64,000 nt of DNA from contig BAAHQB010000162.1 in NCBI GenBank assembly GCA_054601695.1, positions 368,861 through 432,860 of the forward strand. Direction: 5' to 3'. The notes under the pieces are model-generated. The model did no database searches. It saw nothing but the letters and a program-made list of their open reading frames with translations, and was not told the origin of the DNA. Positions 1 through 13,267 of the stretch are shown one piece after another (position 1 is the first letter of the stretch; each line of letters opens with the position of its first letter). The DNA is from Amorphochlora amoebiformis. Its lineage: Eukaryota; Cercozoa; Chlorarachniophyceae. Position numbers and translations under genes: made by a program.

Positions 1-15
1 GCTATTTATATATAT

Positions 16-54
<39 letters not shown>

Positions 55-152
55 CCTACACGTATATTTACAATTTGTAATTAACGAAGTATTATCAATG
101 CGCATGTGTATACATGTATAGACTGATTGTATACATGAAAAGAGTACGTAAC

Positions 153-422
153 CTGGCTCAAGGCGATCGGCGTTCATTGCAAGGCACATCGAGCAGCTGT
201 ATATACATGTGTATGGTATATATATATATATATATATGTGTGTGTATATATCTAGTGAACTAACCCAGGCTCGCGCCACTCGAATCCAGCGTCTACGAAG
301 ATCTATTCGTGAAAAACACAAAGAATCAATGATAATATAGTGGAAGAAAGGGGAAACAAGAGAATAAATAAACATTTTCATGTTTCATACATGTTTATGT
401 ACATAAAGGTTCATGTAGATGA

Positions 423-460
<38 letters not shown>

Positions 461-497
461 ACACACACATATGTATGTATATATTATATATATGTAC

Positions 498-578
<81 letters not shown>

Positions 579-636
579 GTATATATATGTATGTATATAT
601 ACACATATATATGTATATATATATATATATATATGT

Positions 637-668
<32 letters not shown>

Positions 669-855
669 TATACATAATACATTGGTATATATTTGAATGT
701 AGGAAAACAAGATACTAATATTCAGCGACTTACAGGAAAGACTGTAGGAGATATCATGTATACAAGTGTGCATATTAATGTGTATGTATATTTGAGGTTA
801 TATTGCATAAATTCAATCGTATGTACTTATATGTTTATACACATACATATATGTT

Positions 856-895
<40 letters not shown>

Positions 896-1009
896 CACAC
901 ACATATATATATATATATACACATATATATACATATATATATATATAATATATATATATATATATTATTCATATTAAATACATCTATCTATCTCTATATA
1001 TAGATCTCA

Positions 1010-1040
<31 letters not shown>

Positions 1041-1222
1041 ATCAATGTATAAATCTATAAGGTTGAGACCTTGTCAAGTCCCTCATCTTCGGCCTGCCTC
1101 TTAACCAGCCCGGATCCAGGCACGATCATAGCGGTCTTGATGTTCTTGGCCACCTTGGTGTCCCACAGAATATATGTATGTAAATACACACGTATATTTC
1201 ACATATAAAAATGGTATTCATG

Positions 1223-1257
<35 letters not shown>

Positions 1258-1309
1258 TGCATATGTTTCAATATATGTCACACGTGATATAAACATATTT
1301 ATGCATATT

Positions 1310-1341
<32 letters not shown>

Positions 1342-2283
1342 ACATGTATGTTTTATTCTGAATACCGACTGGCCCTTGGCAACCTCTGCTACTGCCCTGA
1401 GGTCTTCAATACGTCCGTTGGTGCAGGACCCAATAAAAACCTTATATATATATATGTATTATATATATATATATATATTATATATATATATATATATATA
1501 TCTGAGTATTATACGTCAGACTTATAGGAAAATGAGAGAGGAGTATGTAAATGCTCTTAGTACCTTGTCCACTTCGATATCCTCTACCTTGACGCCTGGC
1601 TGTAGTCCCATGTACGTGAGAGCTCTTTCAATTGCTTTGGCTTTGTTGGGGTCCTATGGAATATCATTCATGTTTGAGATACGCATATATGCACATATAT
1701 GCACACATATAAGTATATGTATGTGAATATGAGAATACATATACATATATTATATACATACGTACATATTATATATATATATATTATATATATATATATT
1801 TATATATACACACATACACACATATATATATATATATATATATAATATATATAGGTGCGTGTTTATGATTTGTGTACAATATGAGAGCACACACATATAC
1901 TATATATATTATATACATATAGATATGTATGCATCATACACACACATATAATATATATATATAGAAAAATATATATCATGATTATTCATGTTATAAATGT
2001 ACACACGTTTAATACAAAGACTATATTATATATATATATATATCCATCTAAATATACTTACAATAATATGTATGTATTAGCAGGTTTACATACATACACC
2101 TATATACGTTTATATGTATATATATATTAATCTATGAGTGTATATATATACATATATGCATATATATGATTTACGTATTTTTATATGTATGTATAAAACA
2201 CTTCCAAAATTACACACGTATGTGTATACGTATACATATATATATATATATACATAAATATTCTATATATACATATATATACG

Positions 2284-2376
<93 letters not shown>

Positions 2377-3179
2377 GTATGTACGTGTATGTGTTAAGAA
2401 TTCATGTATGTATTACATTATATGTATATAAACATATGTTCATATACATATATTTATACATACGTGTATATATTTACATATACATATATATACACATCTA
2501 TATGTACATGTATATATACATGTACATATACAATATTTATATATGTATATATATATATACATTATTGTATATAACAACTACCCCTTCCTTCTCAGGATCC
2601 GGGACGATCCCTGTAACCGCCACGACATCCTAAACGATAAATCACTCAAAATAACGAGTAAACCTAAAAGAAGAAGAAAGAAAAGGAGAGAAAAGGAGAG
2701 AAAAAAAAAGATATACGACAAAGAGAGACGAGATGAGCAGAGTTTGCCCTCCCTCGGAAGATGGTAGATTACCTCAGGCGAGGTTCCCCAAGTGACCATG
2801 GGAGCAACCTGGGAGGCGTCGAGCTTGACCTCGCTGTCGTACGTCGCGCCAGGGTCAGAAGGAAGAGTTTTCCAATATTCGACCTGTCGTATATGGGAGT
2901 GGGTAACTATGTGCATTGTGTGTTTGATGTATTTCTACACAAGGTATATACATATATTATTTATGTGCTATGATGTGTTATATGCTTTGATTTATGCGTA
3001 CATATGAGTTAAGGTATATACTTTAGAAGTGCATACCTAATTTCAAAAACACAGAATATATTGAAGTTGATGTCTAAATTCAAAAAGTACATATAGTGTA
3101 ATAAACCGCTTTCTCCCAGTTTTCGCCCTTCGGTGCCATGGGCCTGCCCTTCAGATACTCAAAAGTCACCTAAACGTTA

Positions 3180-3213
<34 letters not shown>

Positions 3214-3270
3214 ATATATGTAAATATATAAATACATACATACACATATATATATATATATTATAAATTA

Positions 3271-3302
<32 letters not shown>

Positions 3303-3431
3303 GTATATATACATATGCGAGTGTGTGTGTGGGGAAATACATTTGTAAATACACCATTATTACATGTATAAATGTATGTATGTATATTTCTTTTTACGGT
3401 ATACATACATATCTTTTTACACATACATGTA

Positions 3432-3466
<35 letters not shown>

Positions 3467-4132
3467 CATGTATAAATTTATTTATGTATACTTAATATAT
3501 AAATATAATATATATATGGAGTTGTTTTATCTCTCTCTATTTCTATTCTCTCCGTCAATCCTGTACCCCTCTTTAACGTCCTCCTTCCCCCTTTTCTCTC
3601 CCCCACTTTCCTCTCTCACCCACTTCCCCTCTCTATCACAGTTTTATTGCTACGTCCTTACCATGAAATACATACATCTATATTGAGGTACACTTATGGA
3701 ATATTTTCTATGAAACTATGGATTTATACACAAATACTTAATGTATATGTCTATAATATATTATATTATATATATATATATATATTATTTTCAATGGACC
3801 TCATCTGGGGCAATCATCCCCGCACGCGCACCAGCCTCGATGGACATGTTGCATATGGTCATCCTAGTTATATCCAAGTGTATATTTTCAGGTATCCATG
3901 ATGGACATTTAAAACTTTCATTATACTACACTGATACTTATGTATTATAATTCATTGTCTGTATATACATACATACATACCTATTATCTATGCACATGTA
4001 ATTATATAGATATATATATAACGTTTATACATATTAAATGTGTACATATATATATACTCAAACATTTTTTTAGACATTGCTATACATACATAAAATGTAT
4101 ATAATATACATATATTTATATATATATGTATT

Positions 4133-4164
<32 letters not shown>

Positions 4165-4252
4165 TATGTTTGTATTCATTTACATTTACATACATTTTTT
4201 CCTGTATAATGTATATATATATATATATATATATATAAATACATAAATATAC

Positions 4253-4290
<38 letters not shown>

Positions 4291-4332
4291 TAAATATGCA
4301 CACACATCGTATATATATATATATATATATAT

Positions 4333-4368
<36 letters not shown>

Positions 4369-4952
4369 AATATATATATATAGTATATATGTAACATATG
4401 TATAATATTTACACCTCGATTCCATCGAGAGACCCTTGAGCACGTCCCCGGCATACCTTTCAGGGAAAAACCATTGGTCAACAGCTCCCTCCGGTGTGAG
4501 TCAACAGCTCCCTTCGGTGTGAGTCAACAGCTCCCTCCGGTGTCATAAATATCGGTGTTTTCGACGGTCGGTGTTCATAGGGATTTAGAACTCGCCCAAA
4601 TGTGTAGATGAGTTTATGATCCACTGGTCGTGTAAGTGCACATATGGGATGTATTCTGGCCGTGTAAAATGTCTATGGGTGTTTGTGAGCTGTAGAAGTA
4701 TGTATACTGTGTAAACATCTACATGAATAGTCATAAACCTCCTACGTCTACACAAACCACACGCACTCGATAACGTGCCCTGTTCCTCCCGCGGTTCCAA
4801 TCACGCCAATAATAGCCAGGACAAGGTCCTAGGAATTCCGATAGATATGTAAGTTTATAACTGGATGTATAGAAATATATAATATATTTTTTTATATCTA
4901 CATATATATATATATTTATATATTTATATATATATATATATATTTATATCTT

Positions 4953-4992
<40 letters not shown>

Positions 4993-6205
4993 CATGTATA
5001 TATATATGTGTATATATATATATATATAATATACTATATACATATAATATTATATATATATATATATATATATGTGTATATGCATACATTTATATGCATT
5101 TCTAACCTTGGAGGTTACACCTGGGAGGAGGTCGCCTTCTACGGAAATCCGCATGTTCTTTGCCGGCTTTTGGACGAGGGTCTGGGTGGCCAGGACGTGT
5201 TCCACCTGATGTATATTGAGTTATCTTACAGCTCAAAATCCCAGCCTGTAAAGCACCTCAGAGGTGCCGATTCCGAACGCAAGAGCCCCAAAAGCACCAT
5301 GGGTTGCGGTGTGGGAGTCACCGCACACGATTGTCATGCCCGGTTGGGTAAAACCTGAGGTTGACCTTTTTCAGACCACTTTTTTCGCCTCGATATTCCC
5401 CACCCACCTTGCTCTGGCCCCACTATGTGGACGATGCCTTGGCGCTTATCCTCCATGCCGAAGTATTCGAGCCCGAACTCCGCACAGTTGGATGTAAGGG
5501 TCTCCACCTGAAATAGCAGGTTTGGTTTTTGTGAGAATTTCAATCTTCTACACTGCTAGATAGACTCATTATATACCTGGAGTTTGGATTCGGGGTTGTC
5601 GATACCCTTAGAACGGTCAGTAGTGGGAACGTTGTGATCCGCCTGGTTGGATTGTGTGATGGTTTGGGATCCGGTTGGATGGGGTACTCTTTGGGAAGGG
5701 ATCATTGGAGTGAATTAGAAAATGAGGGCAAAGATCAGGCAAAAGTGTAAGAAGGAACAGCAGGGCACGAGAGATGATACGGTGAGACGCGTGTGTTTGA
5801 CCGTCGCCAGTGTGCAATCTAATCGTCTTACACGACGCCCAGCGGTACGGAGACCTTCGAAGGCTGAGAAGGGACAACGGCATCAGGGGAGCAATCATCA
5901 ACGACACGTGTAAATTGTCATGCCTTGGGGACTTGTGACTTCATGAACCAAGTGACGATCGATGTAGATCAAACAAGTGCCGTCATCCTGTGCGGGGATA
6001 TGATTTTCTCAGAGACACGTGGAACCGAAGAAAACCCTCCCACATTACGTTGCATGCAAGTTGCTCGAAAGCCAAAAGTCCAAACCTGCTTGTCGACGAC
6101 ATGGCTTTCCCATATCTTGTCAAATAAGGTTTTGGGTGCTGAGGATAGGCTGCGAACCATCCCGAACGAACGCGATCTAGAGGAACTACGTGGGATGTGC
6201 GGCAT
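153..6205 (-). CDS. leuC: 3-isopropylmalate dehydratase (isopropylmalate isomerase) large subunit, C-terminus off window
   Basis: Converts 2- to 3-isopropylmalate in leucine synthesis, with a separate small subunit. Eighteen phase-consistent exons: 6205-6086, 5987-5924, 5863-5802, 5642-5577, 5507-5408, 5354-5257, 5205-5107, 4828-4767, 4456-4415, 3863-3800, 3169-3107, 2883-2773, 2629-2582, 1653-1564, 1440-1366, 1153-1070, 302-265, 196-153. They encode about 443 residues. Seen: [14 protein letters not shown] near residue 25, [45 protein letters not shown], and the aconitase-family 4Fe-4S cysteines in [15 protein letters not shown] and [18 protein letters not shown]. About 55 C-terminal residues should lie left of base 153. 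The first ~25 residues are Arg/Ser-rich, as in an organelle transit peptide (inference). Introns run from 51 nt to ~930 nt, and the large ones are (TA)n. Divergent from the msrA-like gene. Family assignment is very secure; the start at 6205 is likely, with an in-frame ATG also at 6160. Confidence 0.95.
500..577. repeat. (TA)n array inside leuC intron 16
   Basis: An almost uninterrupted TA dinucleotide run of about 78 bases, the longest in this intron (303-1069). The rest of the intron is TA, TATG and CA-rich simple sequence. Similar arrays fill the introns at 1654-2581, 3170-3799, 3864-4414 and 4829-5106. Confidence 0.95.
4471..4543. repeat. 24-bp tandem repeat, three copies, in leuC intron 8
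   Basis: Three copies of a unit with core CAACAGCTCCCTCCGGTGTG follow one another between about 4477 and 4543, the second carrying one T for C change. The array is GC-richer than the TA-rich intron around it and lies just 5' of exon 9 on the coding strand. Confidence 0.9.
5864..5923 (-). other. GC-AG intron 2 of the leuC gene
   Basis: The 60-nt intron starts AAG|GCATGA (exon end 5924) and ends CTCAG (exon start 5863). Joining gives the family-conserved [13 protein letters not shown] with frame kept. No GT lies at a position that would keep this frame, so a GC donor is the simplest reading. Confidence 0.8.
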
Positions 6206-6343
6206 ATTAGTGTTTGCATACTCCTAATCTCCCTTCCTTCGACTCTTCCAGGATAGCACTACTCACTAAAATGGTATATTTCTAGAGAAAATAGGTGTAC
6301 AGAGGCGGGGAAACCCACCGAGAGGCCATATAACGCCACATGG
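6206..6343. promoter_or_regulatory. Divergent promoter interval between leuC and msrA-like genes
   Basis: Only about 140 bases separate the likely leuC start codon (6205, minus strand) from the proposed msrA-like start (6344, plus strand). There is no long TA array here, unlike most spacers in the window. No clear TATA box or named factor site was identified; the promoter role is inferred from position alone. Confidence 0.4.
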
Positions 6344-7693
6344 TTGTTGTCTCGATGGGTGTGCGTCAACCGACGTGCCGGCTGCAATTGCGCGCGTTTA
6401 TTTTCAGGGTTGGGTTCCGAAATTGAATCTGATTATACCGATAAACTAAACTCTGTTCTAGGCGCCGTAGCTTCCGACTCTTCCTTTTGGGTTGGTGTTC
6501 TTCCAACGATCCTCGTCGACGCATAATCCGACAGCAAGTAGGTGGTAATAGCTAGAATAAAAACGTCCATTGTTTGACTTTCTACTCTTTAGGATTCAGA
6601 CGACAAATTTATACACTCGTGTTCTCAGAACTCCTTGTCGATGAGACCTCCATGTTGTTATGTGAATATCCAGATATGGGAGCGAAAGAAGGCAAATGTC
6701 CGTTGCTTGAGACACCTGAGAATACAGCGACCTTTGGCATGGGCTGATTTTGTAATCCCTAAAACAGTCAACTTGCAAGCACTGATATTCGACGGATGTT
6801 TTTTGTATTTTTTTTCAGGGGGGCCAGAGGTCACCTTCGCGCCCAAAGTAGATACCACACGCAAGCCACCCTCTTAACCTGACAATACGTATCGTCAGAA
6901 CGTCCCTGGCGTTTTGAGCACGCGCGTTGGGTACTCTGGCGGCACAAAGAAGAATCCCCATTACTACTCGTAAGAATGTCCCTCATCACAATTGCTGAGT
7001 GTGATAGTTACATCAAAGGTTGGGGGATCACACGGAGGTTATCCAAGTAACCTTTGACTCTACCAAGGTTTCTTACAAGGTATGATAACTTACCCTTAAC
7101 TCAACAATAACCTGGACCTGCTTGATCACTTGGCACGAACGTTAAGCCTAGCTTAAATCAGATTATCCTTACACTTCGCTTCTGCATATTATAACCCTCG
7201 CTTCTGGCTACTTTCATAACTAAATAACCAAGATACACACTTCCATTTCCACAAAATCATAGCCGTAATCTACAATGCTAATCCTTCAACGAATCAGAAA
7301 CTTCTCGACATCTTCTTCGCTGAGCACAGCTTCAGGTCTGAACCCTACTCCAAACAATACAGGTCTTAAAGTGAATGGAAGCATTCATTAAATTAGTTGG
7401 AAGGGCTGGAGTTAGGGTTGGGAAACTGTGGTTCGACCAAGGTTAGCGTTCGTGACACTTGAAGTTTGTGAGAGAAAATAATGTTTTAGAGTACGAGCGT
7501 GTATTCTCACGGTTTCACTCGCAGGTCTGGAGTATGGTACCAGAACGACGATGAGAAGAAGGAAATTAGCAAGAAGATTGTGCAGCTCGAGAAGCAAGGC
7601 GGAAAGGTTTATACACACGTGGCGAAACTCGGAGACTTCTATTACGCTGAGGAGTACCACCAGAAGTACTTCAAAAAGGCTGGACGGGCTTAA
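6344..7693 (+). CDS. MsrA-like peptide methionine-S-sulfoxide reductase
   Basis: Members of this family reduce methionine-S-sulfoxide in proteins and peptides. Exons 6819-6847, 6899-6969, 7019-7079, 7298-7362 and 7525-7693 join in frame to give GPEVTFAPK, NVPGVLSTRVGYSGGTKKN, PHYYSLGDHTEVIQ, VSYKKLLDIFFAEHS, SKQYRSGVWYQNDDEKKE and a C-terminal FYYAEEYHQKYFKKAGRA, all typical of MsrA. A first exon 6344-6494 keeps the phase and gives 181 residues in total, the usual family length, but this exon is less certain. It holds SDSSFW where most members have GCFW, so the catalytic Cys appears to be Ser, as in some divergent plant MsrA-like proteins. The Arg-rich start could be a mitochondrial signal (inference). 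Coronin follows on the same strand 1.1 kb downstream. Confidence 0.85.
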
Positions 7694-7980
7694 TTGTGGC
7701 TAAATGGTTCTCAATATTGCTAGGCGAAACTGTGGGAAGAGATGATGCTATTCTGGGCAAATCCCGTCACCTTTATTGTGTTGAAACCCAACCTGGCTGA
7801 CTTTAAATTCCTGCGTACCGGCAGTGCTGAGAACCTGTGGCGGCTGAACGTTTTCAATAATTAAATTCTTCACCTATTACGAGATTAACAGGATATCATG
7901 ATATATATATATATATATATATATACGATATTCATTGTGATGTTATATGTATATCACGTATCATACATAAAAGGTATATT

Positions 7981-8012
<32 letters not shown>

Positions 8013-8300
8013 GATTATACAATTTGCATGTGGACATGTACTATGATATAATTCTAGAATTATATACCATAGTATATACTAGTACGTTATGATACAAAGA
8101 TATATATATATATATATACAGTAACGATATAGCAAATTTACTGTAATTATTATACACACACGTATATTATAATTATATATGTATTTATATATAATATATA
8201 TATATCTATATATATATACATATATATCATGATATATATATATATATAATATAATATATATATGTATATATATATATATATAATATTATATCATGATATG
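7694..8300. other. Intergenic spacer with (TA)n tracts
   Basis: From 7694 to about 7890 the DNA is ordinary mixed sequence and probably the 3' untranslated region of the msrA-like gene. From about 7900 to 8300 it is TA tracts broken by short mixed segments, with several TCATGATATA-like short palindromes. No gene seen. Confidence 0.7.
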
Positions 8301-8800
8301 TGGTAAATTGGTAATATCGTGTGATACTAGTTGTATTATCGCTGGTCCGGGGTCATCAGAATGGACGAAAAAGTCATAACGTGTTAGCAATAAATACTAA
8401 TCGCTCAGTGCACACAGACGTGACCAATCGTAGTGCACAGGAGGTCCAAAATCCCTTCCTTTGGTCCGGCCAGCCGTGCCGTCAAGTCAAACGACTATCG
8501 GGTAAGTACGTGCTCAAAGTCGCGAAAAAGCTTGAGCCTGTGTCATTTCTCGCCTGGACACTCCTGTACCAACCTTGCCCTGGGCTGATGTGACGGACGG
8601 GGCAGCGACGCGGGGTGCAAAAACGAAGCGACAGGGATCATGGCATCCGAAAGGGTTCGAGCTGCGCTGCCTGAGGAGGCCACGTGCCATACGGATGTGA
8701 GGCGAATTTTTATTTGTGTCGTTTCTCGCCGGTGCCGATTTGACCGAATATCTACGATCCTGGTGGGTTCGTCGTGTGATATCAGCTGGTGCACTGAAGA
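8301..8800 (+). promoter_or_regulatory. Upstream and 5' leader region of coronin
   Basis: Mixed-composition, GC-richer DNA directly before the coronin ATG at 8801, free of TA arrays. Open frames here on either strand show no recognisable family. It probably carries the promoter and 5' untranslated region, judged from position and composition only. Confidence 0.4.
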
Positions 8801-10254
8801 ATGTCCAACCGCTTCGTCCGCAAGTCGCACTTCCGCCACGTTTTTGGCAAAGGCTCCAAGAAGGAACAAACCTACTATGACCTGAAGATTTCGTGCAACG
8901 GTGACGGCCAGCACATCGCCGCAAGCGACAAGTACATCATCTACGCTACCAGCGGCGGTGGAGGACCTTGCGCTGTCATTCCTTACGGCAAGGGAGGCCG
9001 CTACGGACTTGGAACGTCTAAGTTGAACATCCACACCTCCAAGACTTCGGATTTCGCTTTCTCTCCGTTCAAATCTAACCTGGTTGCTACTGGTGCAGAA
9101 GACTGCATGGTAGGCGTTACGTTACTTCCCGAGGACCCTACAAAGTTCAGCGGGGAGCCTGAGAGCAGTAGCACCCTTGAGGGTAAGTTCCTATAGTTCC
9201 TAATCGACACTCAATCTATACCCTCATATGTTGTTTGTGCACAGGCCATCAGAAGAAGGTGGACTTCGTGCAGTGGCACCCTGTCGCCAATGGTATCCTA
9301 GGTACCCTTGCCCACGATGGTTATGCGAAGGTATGGGATGTCGAAGAATCTAAGGAGGTCCTTGAGATGGACTTCGGGTCCGCCGGTACCTGCTTCGAGT
9401 GGAACACAAATGGCAGCCTTTGCACCTCAGCGCTCGGCAACAAGTCCAGCATCATCTGGGATCCCCGTTCGCCCAAGCCTGCCTACAAGTGGAAGACCCA
9501 ATTCTCGAACGGGAAGAACATCTTCCACGACAACATCGACTTGTTCGGAGTTGGTGGATCCAAGATGGGCTGCCACGAGTACCACCTCTACGACCTCAAG
9601 AAGCTCTCTGAACCTGTAACTGAATTCGAGGTTGACGACAACGCCGGTATGATGCTCACCTACTACGACCCGGATACCAAGATGCTGTACATCGGCTCCA
9701 AGGGTGGTTCCCAAGTGAAGTATTGGGAGCTGACGAAAAAGGGACAAATGTAAGGCATCAAATCCCATTCTAAATACGTATTTATTGACCTTCCCCCCCA
9801 TCAGGCATAAGCTCTCTATGCACAGTCTCAACAAGGGCATCAAGGGTTTCTTCTTCATGCCGAAGAGGTTCTGTGATTGGAAACAATGTGAAATTGCGAA
9901 GTCTCTTATGGTGTTCCGAGACTACGTCGAGCCTGTCAACTTCATCGTTCCACGCAAATCGTCGCTCTTCGCTGCTGATCTCTACCCTGCTACCTATGCC
10001 GGTGCTCCTGCTCTTGATGGAGCTTCCTGGCTAAGCGGAGAAAACAAGGAACCTGTCAAAAAATCCATGGACCCGAAGAAAAAGGACGAGGTGGAATATA
10101 TGTAAACTGTGGAACTCTCTGTACTTGTCTGACTGTTTCTCTATTCTAGTCCGTTGGCGGCGTTAAGGTTATCTCCAAAGCTGAGCTCCTCGCAGAGAAC
10201 AAGGCTCTCAAGGCTAAAATCAAGGCACTCGAGGCTAAGCTAGCCTCTAAGTAG
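8801..10254 (+). CDS. Coronin (actin-binding WD-repeat protein)
   Basis: Four exons, 8801-9182, 9245-9749, 9805-10090 and 10150-10254, join in frame to a 425-residue protein with TAG stop. Coronins bind F-actin and regulate Arp2/3 and actin turnover at the cell cortex. Seen: the signature N-terminus MSNRFVRKSHFRHVFG, WD-type blades including VDFVQWHPVANGILGTLAHD and SIIWDPRSPKP, the C-terminal extension MHKLSMHSLNKGIKGFFFMP, and a last-exon heptad coiled coil (AELLAENKALKAKIKALEAK) matching the oligomerisation tail. Introns are 62, 55 and 59 nt, GT-AG, without TA expansion. The third donor is GAG|GTGGAA, chosen because only it keeps the coiled-coil frame. Length is slightly under the usual 440-470. 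Confidence 0.97.
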
Positions 10255-10551
10255 GCCGGTTAATGCGAACCTCCTCACAGCTTTCGTTCATTTGCAGAGG
10301 GGTGCAGACTTGCAAGTAAGTCCTCGGCCACCAATATCTATTTGCTGCAATTTTCGAAATAACACATCATCAGTGGATCACGATTAGGAACCTCCGGAGT
10401 AAGAATATAATATCGATATAAACATATATATATATATATATATATATATGTGTATATAATATATATATATATATATTAATACATATATATATGTGTATAT
10501 AATATATGTACATATATCTGGAATATAGATATATATGTGTTGACTAGATTG

Positions 10552-10610
<59 letters not shown>

Positions 10611-10709
10611 TAGTGGCTATACAGAATGGGCTCATTCTAACGATAGTCATTACAGTGTATATAACTAGTATAATTATATCTGGATGTGTGTGTATATCTA
10701 GTGTGTATG

Positions 10710-10746
<37 letters not shown>

Positions 10747-10882
10747 ACATATGTAAATATTTTTATTTTCATAAATACTTATATGATATGTATTAAAATA
10801 TGTAAATACACACATATATATATATATATATATAACATATACATATGTAAATATATATATATATACATATACTAGATATACT

Positions 10883-10920
<38 letters not shown>
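10255..10920. repeat. AT-rich spacer with (TA)n arrays downstream of coronin
   Basis: About 150 bases of mixed sequence, probably coronin 3' untranslated region, give way at about 10420 to TA arrays, including long runs near 10554-10604 and 10890-10920. No gene seen. Confidence 0.75.
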
Positions 10921-10922
<2 letters not shown>

Positions 10923-11233
10923 TAGATAATCCTATCTAGCCTATATATCTCTAGATATCTAGTGATATCGCTTTAGAGACCTAGGAGACTAAGAGTCTAG
11001 ATAATATTTTTTAAGAATTTGTAATGTACGATCTAGACGATACTATTAGTATTCTAGAGTATTACGAATTTACCATGACTAGATGACTCTAGTGATCTAT
11101 ATCTAGTATATCGATGGTTAACGCGAATACTATAATCTAGATAATAGCTACTACTAGACTAGTACTAACGTCGCAGTATACCTAGTCTATTACTACTAGT
11201 ACTAGTAAGTACTAGTCGCGTGGAAATAACAAA

Positions 11234-11272
<39 letters not shown>

Positions 11273-12140
11273 CAATCAGATTATATAAAGGTGTATATTA
11301 CTATGTAATCTAGGTAATGGGACCGTTACTCCGTCAGCCCACGGTACAGGTACTATCTAGCTATGAATGATGTCGGTAATATGTATCTAGTGTTACATAG
11401 TAGTGTATATATATATAATAACGTTATTATATATATATAATAAATTAAAATAATACATATGTGATATAGTCTTAGGATTTACAAGAGGATATAGCTAGTG
11501 GTCTACACTCTATATATATACACGTACACACGCTGATAGATCTAGTAGATTCCAATCTAGAGTCTACTGGTCTAGAGTCTCTAGACGCCATGTCGACATG
11601 AGTCACATGACATGATTTCAATACGCTAGTTATTCTACTGCTAGTACCTAGACTAGTATTAATCGTACACGTGAACGAGTATGTTGTTATTATTTCAACG
11701 AGTAGCTAAAACACAATTACGCACATCATATATGCGGCACATGTAATAAATAGCTACCGTCTAGAGTATCATCATTGACTACGTGACAGCCAGGGTTCCC
11801 TAGGTTCCGAGGATATCCGTAGTATTCCGTACACGTAACGTAGCCCGGCTACTAGCTGGCTAGGAGTATGACAACTAGATCTAGTATTTACTAGATTGGC
11901 TATTTAGTATTTACCGTTTACTACATTGTAGCCGTTAGCTACTCTATATAAATATATACTAGATAATCTAGACTTATCTACTGTAACTTCGTAAGTATCT
12001 TTCAACGGATGTTATAAACTTTTGCGTTAAAATTTGACTTCAAGGCAGTGACGTTGACTATAACTCTTTATCGGGCGCTAGTTACAATTTAGTTCCGTCT
12101 TCCACGTAATCATGATTTCGGTATGTTCGTTGATTGTATA
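10921..12140. repeat. CTAG-rich degenerate block, convergent spacer 1
   Basis: Non-coding DNA dominated by CTAG, TCTAGA, ACTAGT and AGATCTAG-like words with no fixed period. I count 18 CTAG in 10921-11220, where chance would give one or two. A short (TA)n tract interrupts at about 11239-11270. The block lies between the 3' end of coronin (+) and the 3' end of the next minus-strand gene. No reading frame of note. Confidence 0.85.
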
Positions 12141-12423
12141 TCCTAGATGTTACGTATGTATAATATATACGTATGTACATCATGATATATCTACTAGATC
12201 TAGTACACACACATATATATATACACACACACGATATACATACATATACACACACATATATATATATACATATAATATTATATATATTATGTATATATGT
12301 AAGAATTTTATATTTAATTCATATGTAACCATGACTTGCACATGTATGTACGTGTAGGTATACATGATATACACATACATTATATATATATATATATATA
12401 TATATATTACATTATATAATTTT

Positions 12424-12480
<57 letters not shown>

Positions 12481-12485
12481 CACAA

Positions 12486-12529
<44 letters not shown>

Positions 12530-12660
12530 TATGATATGTATATGTATACATGTGTGCATGCATACATGTATACCTAATCTAGATAATCCAGATTGCATTA
12601 TTGTGATGTATACATATTTATCATCATATTATGCATGTATATATATTATATTCTAGAGTG

Positions 12661-12703
<43 letters not shown>

Positions 12704-12784
12704 TATAATATATTGCACATGTATTTATACATCTAAATATATATTTTTAAATATATATTGATATGTTTAAATATGTACATATAC

Positions 12785-12821
<37 letters not shown>

Positions 12822-12982
12822 TATATTATATGTAAATGTGTACGTATGCATACAATATAAATATACATATATATATATATATTATATATATATATATATG
12901 TATATTCGTGTGTATACATATATGTATGTATGTATACATATATATATATATATATATTATATATGTATGTATAATATATATG

Positions 12983-13013
<31 letters not shown>

Positions 13014-13071
13014 TTACATTTTTATATATAATATATAATATTTAAATATATGTATATGCTATACATGCTCA

Positions 13072-13109
<38 letters not shown>

Positions 13110-13133
13110 TGTATATATGTATATATACAAATC

Positions 13134-13169
<36 letters not shown>

Positions 13170-13226
13170 TATGAATACAGATACGCATGAGTGTATATGC
13201 ATATATATATATGTATATCTATATAC

Positions 13227-13267
<41 letters not shown>

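Noticed and set aside
340-977. Long Tyr/Ile open frames on both strands
   Set aside because: They are translations of (TA)n, (TATG)n and (CA)n simple repeats, present in several frames at once. The same applies to all similar frames across the window.
8514-9034. Minus-strand frames of 136 and 163 codons over the coronin start
   Set aside because: They overlap strongly conserved coronin coding sequence and resemble no family.
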